Positions 63,245-64,000 of a stretch of DNA of 64,000 nt are shown piece after piece. A program made the translations under genes and the position numbers. The number at the start of each line of letters is the position of its first letter. Positions within the stretch are counted from its first letter, which is position 1. Below the pieces are notes generated by a model. The model did no database searches. It was not told the DNA's origin and saw only the letters and a program-made list of their open reading frames with translations. Origin of the DNA: Streptomyces sp. WAC05374 (GTDB lineage: Bacteria > Actinomycetota > Actinomycetes > Streptomycetales > Streptomycetaceae); assembly GCF_004353505.1 (NCBI RefSeq), contig NZ_SMNQ01000019.1, positions 59,219 to 123,218 of the forward strand, read 5' to 3'.

Positions 63245-63273
63245 ACGTTAGGCAGATATATACCGCAAATCAA
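63245..63273 (-). promoter_or_regulatory. hupS promoter
   Basis: On the minus strand TTGATT (63273-63268), 17-nt spacer containing GGTATATATC, then TAACGT (63250-63245), about 50 nt before the hupS ATG. The spacer and flanks are unusually AT-rich for this genome. Consensus spacing is good; the sigma factor is not deducible. Confidence 0.55.
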
Positions 63274-63334
63274 ACACGAAACGGGCTAATCACCCTAGTG
63301 CCGCAACGAAGTCGGCCGCCGCGGAGTTCGAGTG

Positions 63335-63562
63335 TCAGTCCCCTTCAGGGAATCGGCCCTCGTCGAGGTCCTTCATCAGCCGGTCCAGCCGCCTTGCCGC
63401 GCCTGCGAGATCGTGCTTCGCCGCAGCCGTGATGGCCAGCAGCTTCCGGGACAGCGTCATCCTTACGCCCTCCGGGACTTGCAGTTCGCGCACACGGGAG
63501 TGCGCTTCTTTCAGTCGGGCTGCGACGGCCTGATAGAGCTCGAGTTGGCTGTCGCGTTCCAT
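63335..63562 (-). CDS. Conserved hypothetical 75-aa protein
   Basis: From ATG 63562: MERDSQLELYQAVAARLKEAHSRVRELQVPEG, then LSRKLLAITAAAKHDLAGAARRLDRLMKDLDEG. All-helical, charged; probably a small structural or regulatory protein, unknown role. Upstream extension to 63934 is low-complexity and rejected. 140 nt upstream of hupS on the same strand. Confidence 0.85.
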   Translation of the reverse strand: MERDSQLELYQAVAARLKEAHSRVRELQVPEGVRMTLSRKLLAITAAAKHDLAGAARRLDRLMKDLDEGRFPEGD

Positions 63563-63890
63563 GCACCGATTGTGCCATCTGGGGCGAGTTGTCGCCTCCG
63601 TAGGGGGTAACTGGCCTGCTACTACGGCGTTTCGGGACCTGCGGGCAGTAACGGCCGACAGGCCTGGTCCGACCCGTAATCCCCTTCCCCCGTACGGCAG
63701 TTGAAACCTCCCGGCGCGCCCGTCGGGGGCCGTGGAAGGGGGATGCGGGGACGGGCGAGCGATGTCAGCCGGATGGCCCCTTCGGGGGCGGGCAAGGGCA
63801 CTTTCGGCCATCGTCCCCAGGGCTCTCGCGGCGGAGTTGAGCACCCCGACACGACGGTGCCCCCGGCCGTGGTTCGGACGCTGTTGGTTA
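63563..63890. other. Non-coding interval near the right edge
   Basis: About 330 nt without a convincing gene between the 75-aa gene and the terminal stem. It has GTAAC twice (near 63608 and 63647) and a GTTTC (63629), spaced 6-nt apart on the minus strand in a GlnR-like pattern, but the motifs are degenerate. Nothing else named. Confidence 0.5.
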
Positions 63891-63892
63891 AT

Positions 63893-63925
63893 TCCGCCCC
63901 GCTGGGCTTCATCCAGCGGGGCGGA
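63893..63925. terminator. 13-bp terminator stem overlapping a stop codon
   Basis: TCCGCCCCGCTGG (63893-63905) pairs with CCAGCGGGGCGGA (63913-63925); loop GCTTCAT. On the minus strand the partial gene's TGA falls in the loop (63911-63909) and AATTAACC follows. So the stop codon is inside the hairpin. Confidence 0.8.
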
Positions 63926-64000
63926 GTGCTGCAAAGGGTGAGGTCCGGGTGCGGGCGAGGGGTCTGCCGGTGAGCCAGGCGTCGATGCGGGTGAGGTTGA
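63909..64000 (-). CDS. 3' end of an unidentified gene (partial)
   Basis: Reading from the right edge: NLTRIDAWLTGRPLA then RTRTSPFAALRPAG and stop. The codon third positions are strongly G/C for the first part, as in real Streptomyces genes. The family cannot be told from 30 residues. Confidence 0.45.
   Translation of the reverse strand, partial: NLTRIDAWLTGRPLARTRTSPFAALRPAG

Noticed and set aside
63595..63650. GlnR operator upstream of the 75-aa gene
   Set aside because: Half-sites are degenerate and the neighbouring genes have no nitrogen link.

Overview
The window is a stretch of conserved core chromosome from a Streptomyces (high-GC Gram-positive actinomycete). The evidence is the very high G+C with strong third-position GC bias, many GTG starts, developmental genes typical of the genus (whiG, nsdA, hupS), four tandem type I signal peptidase genes, a Streptomyces-type glucose permease beside smc, and actinomycete families such as DUF2469, DUF3515 and a SepIVA-like protein. 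Gene order agrees with my recollection of the whiG-rpsB-tsf and hupS-to-nsdA part of the Streptomyces core. I see no rRNA, tRNA, insertion sequence, prophage, CRISPR array or defence island.

Layout. 1-1.3 kb: a thiamine-type binding lipoprotein under a TPP riboswitch. 1.3-7.4 kb: rlmN, cdsA, frr, pyrH, tsf and rpsB (all minus strand; ribosome recycling, UMP kinase, elongation factor, phospholipid synthesis). 7.6-13.8 kb: a small M23 peptidase, a TetR regulator, the sporulation sigma factor whiG, then dprA, comM and yraN (DNA processing) and a DUF2469 gene. 13.9-18.0 kb: a Nudix hydrolase and signal peptidases sipZ, sipY, sipX, sipW. 18.1-20.8 kb: the rpsP-KH-rimM-trmD-rplS ribosome/tRNA operon. 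20.9-26.7 kb: a SprT-like protein, a methyltransferase, a second-type ftsH and ffh. 26.8-32.8 kb: amtB-glnK-glnD with a GlnR operator, then nsdA. 33-39.3 kb: a Prim-Pol-like protein, ftsY, an NCS1 permease, an LLM flavin/F420 oxidoreductase and glcP. 39.5-44.2 kb: smc, a 70-aa coiled-coil protein and acylphosphatase. 44.3-51.1 kb: a CAP-domain protein, an HxlR regulator, mutM, rnc, rpmF, yceD, a SepIVA-like gene, coaD and rsmD. 51.1-58.2 kb: recG, fakA, rpmB, thiD-thiL, an Lrp-type domain protein and a DUF3515 lipoprotein. 58.3-64 kb: ddl, gpsA, plsC, cofC, a small cold-shock-like protein, hupS and a short hypothetical gene.

How the genes work together. Translation and ribosome assembly (rpsB, tsf, frr, rpsP, rimM, trmD, rplS, rpmF, rpmB, rlmN, rsmD, rnc), protein export (ffh, ftsY, four signal peptidases, ftsH), phospholipid synthesis (cdsA, gpsA, plsC, acyP, fakA) and chromosome structure or repair (smc, hupS, recG, mutM, dprA, comM) dominate. 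Thiamine supply is represented twice, by the riboswitch-controlled importer and by thiD-thiL. Nitrogen sensing is the amtB-glnK-glnD unit.

What stands out beyond ordinary annotation: a shared 27-bp element made of two DnaA-box-like nonamers around ACCGGCCGG upstream of two genes; four genes whose 3' end or stop codon abuts or is copied into a direct repeat; a probable ACG start (cofC) and CTG start (yceD); a 125-nt in-strand overlap of sipX and sipY; and a palindromic operator candidate in front of glcP. I did not find an obviously new multi-gene system.
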